Below are positions 61,085-64,000 of a stretch of 64,000 nucleotides of DNA, piece by piece. The notes beneath the pieces are model-generated. The model saw nothing but the letters and a program-made list of their open reading frames with translations, was not told the origin of the DNA and searched no databases. How positions within the stretch are numbered: position 1 is the first letter of the stretch; every line of letters starts with the position of its first letter. The stretch spans positions 248,001 to 312,000 of the forward strand of contig NZ_SLXP01000002.1 of the NCBI RefSeq assembly GCF_004343075.1, in the 5' to 3' direction. A program made the translations under genes and the position numbers. This DNA is from Rhodovulum marinum (lineage in GTDB: Bacteria; Pseudomonadota; Alphaproteobacteria; Rhodobacterales; Rhodobacteraceae).

Positions 61085-61117
61085 CTCCGGCGGGAGTATT
61101 TCGGCCAAGAAGAAGGC
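61085..61117 (+). repeat. Dispersed element B, copy 5
   Basis: CCTCCGGCGGGAGTATTTCG followed by GCCAAGAAGAAG, with GC hairpins before it (61018-61075). It lies between the convergent FAD-dehydrogenase and membrane protein genes. Confidence 0.65.
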
Positions 61118-61122
61118 GGCGG

Positions 61123-61509
61123 TCAGCGGCGGAGCGCGGGGATCGCGGCGAAGACCAGCTGGCCCGCGAGGCCGAGGGCCCCGGGCCCCGTGGCGTAATG
61201 GGCGAGGTGGCCCGAGAGGTCGCGGCCGAAGGCGAGGATGGACACGCCGAGTTCGGCGCCCATCAGGAGCGCGAAGGCGACGCCGCCCATGGTCAGCCGC
61301 GCCGGCAATGTGGGCGCGAGGGCGAGCCGGGCGATGACCGCGCCCGCGGCCAGCCAGCACAGCGCCAGCATGACCGGGAGTTCGAGGATCACGGCGATGG
61401 TTTCGCCGACGCGCGGCGCGACCAGCAGGGTGCGCAGCGTGCCGAGCGCGAAGCCCGCGGCGAAGACCAGCGCGACATAGGCCAGCCCGGCGGCAAGCGC
61501 GCGGGCCAT
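61123..61509 (-). CDS. Small polytopic membrane protein
   Basis: A 128-residue protein with four hydrophobic segments: LAAGLAYVALVFAAGFALG, TIAVILELPVMLALCWLAAG, LTMGGVAFALLMGAELGVSI and ALGLAGQLVFAAIPAL. Such proteins next to recN in Rhodobacterales are annotated as hypothetical. It lies 5 nt downstream of recN and is probably in its operon. Confidence 0.7.
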   Translation of the reverse strand: MARALAAGLAYVALVFAAGFALGTLRTLLVAPRVGETIAVILELPVMLALCWLAAGAVIARLALAPTLPARLTMGGVAFALLMGAELGVSILAFGRDLSGHLAHYATGPGALGLAGQLVFAAIPALRR

Positions 61510-61514
61510 GGCCC

Positions 61515-63167
61515 CTAGCCCGCCAGAAGCGCGCGGGCGGCGGCGCGCGCCTCGTCGGTGATGGTGTCGCCCGAGAGCATGCGGGCGATTTCATCCACGC
61601 GGGCGCCGTCGTCGAGCGGCGTGACCGAGGAGAGCGTCGCGCCGTCCGCGACGCGTTTTTCCACGCGCCAGTGATGCGCGGCGCGGGCCGCGACCTGGGG
61701 CGAGTGGGTGACGACGAGGACCTGGGCGCTGTGGCTGAGATCGGCGAGGCGGCGGCCCACCGCGTCGGCGGTGGCACCGCCCACGCCGCGGTCGATCTCG
61801 TCGAAGATCAGCGTCAGCGGGCTGGCGCCGCGGGCGAGGCAGACCTTGAGCGCGAGCAGGAAGCGCGAGAGTTCGCCCCCCGAGGCGATCTTGTTCAAGG
61901 GGCCCGCGGGGGCGCCGGGATTGGTGGCCACGGTGAAGGCCACGGCGTCGCGCCCCTCGGGGCCGGGCTCGGCCGGGGTGATGCCGGTGGCGAAGGCGGC
62001 GCGGTCGAGTTTCAGGGGGGCCAGTTCGCCGGCCATCGCGGCATCCAGCCGTTCCGCGGCGGCGTGGCGGGCGGCGGTCAGCGCCGCGGCCTGGGTGTCA
62101 TAGGCGGCCTCTGCCCTGGCAAGCGCGGCGCGCAGGTCGGCCAGGTCGTGGGCGCCCGCATCCAGCGCGGAGAGCCGCGCCCGCAGGTCATCGGCAAACC
62201 CGCCCAGGTCGTCGGGCAGCACGCCGTGCTTGCGCGCCAGCGCGCGGATCGCGAACAGGCGTTCCTCGGCGGCCTCGAGCGCGGCGGGGTCGAAATCGAG
62301 CGCCTCGATGCAGTCCTCGACGCCCTGGACCGCCTCGCCCAGTTCGACCAGCGCGCGGTTCAGCGCGGCGATCGGCGCGTCCAGCCGGCCATCGGCGCCG
62401 TCGGCGGCCCCGTCAAGCCAGCGCAGCGCGTCGCCCATGCGCCCCTCGGCCCCCTCGCCGGGGCCGAGCGCGGCATGCGCCCGGGCGATATCCTCGCGGA
62501 TGCGTTCGGCGGCCTGCATCCTCCGGCGTTTCGTGTCCAGCTCGGCCTCTTCGCCGGGCTGGGGGTCGAGCGCGTCCAACTCGGCGACGGCGTGGCGCAG
62601 GAACTCCTCTTCGGATTTCAGGGCGGCGAGGCGATCCTCGGCCTCGGCCAGGGCCTTGGCGGCGCGGGCGCGCGCGGTCCAGGCGGTGCGCAGCGCGGCC
62701 AGCTGCGGGGCCAGCCCGCCGAAGTCATCCAGAAGTGCGCGGTGGCCGCGCGGGTTCAGAAGGCCGCGGTCGTCCTGCTGGCCGTGCAGTTCCACCAGGC
62801 AATCGGACAGCGCGCGCAGCACCTCGCCCGAGACGCGGCGGTCGTTGACCCAGGCGGTCTTGCGCCCCTCGGCGGTGTTGACGCGGCGCAGGATCAGTTC
62901 GTCGCCCGCTTGCAGGCCGGCCTCGTCCAGGACGGCGCGGGCGGGATGGTCCGCAGGCAGGTCGAACACGGCGACCACCTCGCCCTGGGTGGCACCCGCG
63001 CGCACCAGTTCGGCCCGCCCGCGCCAGCCCAGCACGAAGCCCAGCGAATCCAGCAGGATCGACTTGCCCGCGCCGGTTTCTCCAGTCAACGCGTTCAGGC
63101 CCGGCCGGAACGTCAGTTCCAGCCGGTCGATGATCAGCATGTCCCGGATGTCGAGACTGCGCAGCAT
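61515..63167 (-). CDS. recN: DNA repair protein RecN
   Basis: A 550-residue SMC-like ATPase of double-strand-break repair. Walker A is NALTGETGAGKSILLDSLGF near the N-terminus, a coiled-coil middle (about 155-370) follows, then the signature LNKIASGGELSRFLLALKVC and Walker B LIFDEIDRGVGGATADAVG. It lies 24 nt downstream of bamD on the same strand, a conserved bamD-recN order in alphaproteobacteria. Confidence 0.95.
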   Translation of the reverse strand: MLRSLDIRDMLIIDRLELTFRPGLNALTGETGAGKSILLDSLGFVLGWRGRAELVRAGATQGEVVAVFDLPADHPARAVLDEAGLQAGDELILRRVNTAEGRKTAWVNDRRVSGEVLRALSDCLVELHGQQDDRGLLNPRGHRALLDDFGGLAPQLAALRTAWTARARAAKALAEAEDRLAALKSEEEFLRHAVAELDALDPQPGEEAELDTKRRRMQAAERIREDIARAHAALGPGEGAEGRMGDALRWLDGAADGADGRLDAPIAALNRALVELGEAVQGVEDCIEALDFDPAALEAAEERLFAIRALARKHGVLPDDLGGFADDLRARLSALDAGAHDLADLRAALARAEAAYDTQAAALTAARHAAAERLDAAMAGELAPLKLDRAAFATGITPAEPGPEGRDAVAFTVATNPGAPAGPLNKIASGGELSRFLLALKVCLARGASPLTLIFDEIDRGVGGATADAVGRRLADLSHSAQVLVVTHSPQVAARAAHHWRVEKRVADGATLSSVTPLDDGARVDEIARMLSGDTITDEARAAARALLAG

Positions 63168-63191
63168 CGCCCCACCCTTTCGCCGGTCAGA

Positions 63192-64000
63192 TCAGAGCCA
63201 CTCGCCCTTGATCATCTGGCGGTAGACCTTGGCAAGCCATCCGGTGCTGCGCGGTTCGGGCGCAAGGCCCTGGCCCTGAAGCAGGTTGAACCCGTCCTGG
63301 TACCACGAGGTGCCCTGGAAGTTGTAGCCGAGGATCGCACCGGCGGTTTGCGCCTCGCCATCCAGACCGAGGGCCAGGTAGGCCTCGATCAGGCGATACA
63401 GCGCCTCGGGCGTGTGGGTCGTGGTCTGGAAATCCTCGACCACGGTGCGGAACCGGTTGATCGACGCGGTGTAATGGCCGCGTTTCAGGTAATAACGCCC
63501 GACCTCCATCTCTTTCGCGGCGAGATGGTCGAAGGCGAGGTCGAATTTCAGAATCGCGGAGCGGGCATATTCGCTGTCAGGATAACGCTCGATCACGGTG
63601 CGCAGCGCCTGAAGCGCCTGGAAGGTCAGGCCCTGGTCGCGGCCCACCAGGTCGATCTGGTCATAGTAAGACAGCGCCAGCAGGTATTGCGCATAGGCCG
63701 CGTCCTCGTCGGCGGGGTAGAAGTCGATGTACCGCTGGGCGGCGACGCGGGAATTCTCGTAGTCGCGTTCGCTGTGATAGGCATAGGCCTGCATGATCAG
63801 CGCGCGCTTGGCCCATTCGGAATAGGGATACAGCCGCTCGACCTCGCCGAAGAGGCGCGCGGCCTCTTCGCCGTCGCGGTTGGTTTCCAGCTCGAATTCG
63901 GCCTTCTGGTAGATCTGTTCGGCGGTGAAGCTGTCCAGCGGCGGTTCGCGCCGGGATCCGATGGCGCCGCAGGACGCCAAGAGAGCCAAGGCGGCCACCG
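63192..64000 (-). CDS. bamD: Outer-membrane assembly lipoprotein BamD (5' end outside window)
   Basis: At least 268 residues. A lipobox (LALLASCG) near the visible N-terminus indicates a lipoprotein, and the remaining start of the signal peptide is cut off by the window edge. The body is TPR-like: EQIYQKAEFELETNRDGEEA, YPYSEWAKRALIMQAYAYHS, RYIDFYPADEDAAYAQYLLA and VIERYPDSEYARSAILKFDL. BamD is an essential part of the BAM complex that folds outer-membrane beta barrels. Confidence 0.92.
   Translation of the reverse strand, partial: VAALALLASCGAIGSRREPPLDSFTAEQIYQKAEFELETNRDGEEAARLFGEVERLYPYSEWAKRALIMQAYAYHSERDYENSRVAAQRYIDFYPADEDAAYAQYLLALSYYDQIDLVGRDQGLTFQALQALRTVIERYPDSEYARSAILKFDLAFDHLAAKEMEVGRYYLKRGHYTASINRFRTVVEDFQTTTHTPEALYRLIEAYLALGLDGEAQTAGAILGYNFQGTSWYQDGFNLLQGQGLAPEPRSTGWLAKVYRQMIKGEWL

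Noticed and set aside
57718-61518. Very long plus-strand open frame (over 1,200 codons) spanning the ClC and dehydrogenase genes
   Set aside because: It is antisense to the ClC gene, has low-complexity Arg/Gln/His-rich translation, and is a by-product of high GC content.

Overview
The window is GC-rich, densely packed chromosomal DNA from an alphaproteobacterium, most probably a member of the Rhodobacteraceae/Roseobacter group (order Rhodobacterales). The evidence is the gene content and order: nepR-ecfG-phyR stress locus, alr-mlaE-mlaF-pqiA-radA-cvpA-purF, surE-pcm-nlpD next to a tat operon, cobS/cobT, recN-bamD, and lineage-typical small families (DUF1523, DUF3008, DUF1127). I found no rRNA, tRNA, CRISPR array, prophage or insertion sequence. 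The only large-scale oddities are two families of short palindromic intergenic repeats.

Layout. 1-4.9 kb (minus strand): molybdenum-hydroxylase maturation genes (start of a molybdopterin-binding protein, XdhC/CoxF-like, CoxE-like VWA, CoxD-like MoxR ATPase). They are interrupted by a YeeE/YedE sulfur-transport pair with an ATTC-N8-GAAT operator-like site in front. 5.0-6.2 kb: glutaryl-CoA dehydrogenase. 6.3-17.6 kb: a general-stress-response island. It holds a HisKA_2 histidine kinase, the sigma factor EcfG, anti-sigma NepR and response regulator PhyR, surrounded by small stress and envelope genes (DUF1523, DUF3008, entericidin, DUF1328, DUF883, holin-like, CsbD, AI-2E transporter, PLD pair, PRC-barrel). 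I located nine EcfG-type promoters (GGAAC-N16/17-CGTT) here, two of them overlapping in one palindrome between nepR and phyR. 17.7-20.8 kb: a MacAB-like efflux system. 21-22.7 kb: a LysE exporter gene broken by one in-frame TGA, and a Rhodobacteraceae-specific protein. 22.7-25 kb: DUF1127, pyrC, pyrE.

25.2-37.7 kb (plus strand, housekeeping): dnaB with a perfect DnaA box upstream, a decayed PDZ fragment, alr, mlaE, mlaF, pqiA, radA, cvpA, purF, an SDR, surE, pcm and an NlpD-like amidase activator. 38-41 kb: tatA-tatB-tatC-DUF815 on the minus strand, then a rhodanese. 41.1-44.8 kb: an orphan FbpC-type ATPase, a lytic transglycosylase and gatB. 44.8-47 kb: a large TPR protein with five near-identical 150-bp repeats, preceded by four tandem 11-bp CATATG-containing repeats. 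This is the least understood locus of the window. 47-49 kb: DUF4177, BolA, a J-domain protein and a Tat-exported MsrB. 49-53.7 kb: cobS and cobT (cobaltochelatase) separated by two small secreted-protein genes. 53.8-57.5 kb: a membrane protein, Xaa-Pro aminopeptidase, DUF427, and a YjhQ/YjhX-type toxin-antitoxin pair. 57.8-64 kb: a ClC channel, an FAD-linked lactate/glycolate dehydrogenase, a membrane protein, recN and bamD (cut by the window edge).

The most distinctive feature is the compact EcfG regulon: the sigma factor circuit and many of its likely targets sit within about 10 kb. Next are the TPR locus with phased upstream repeats, the nonsense-interrupted lysE, and the dispersed hairpin elements.
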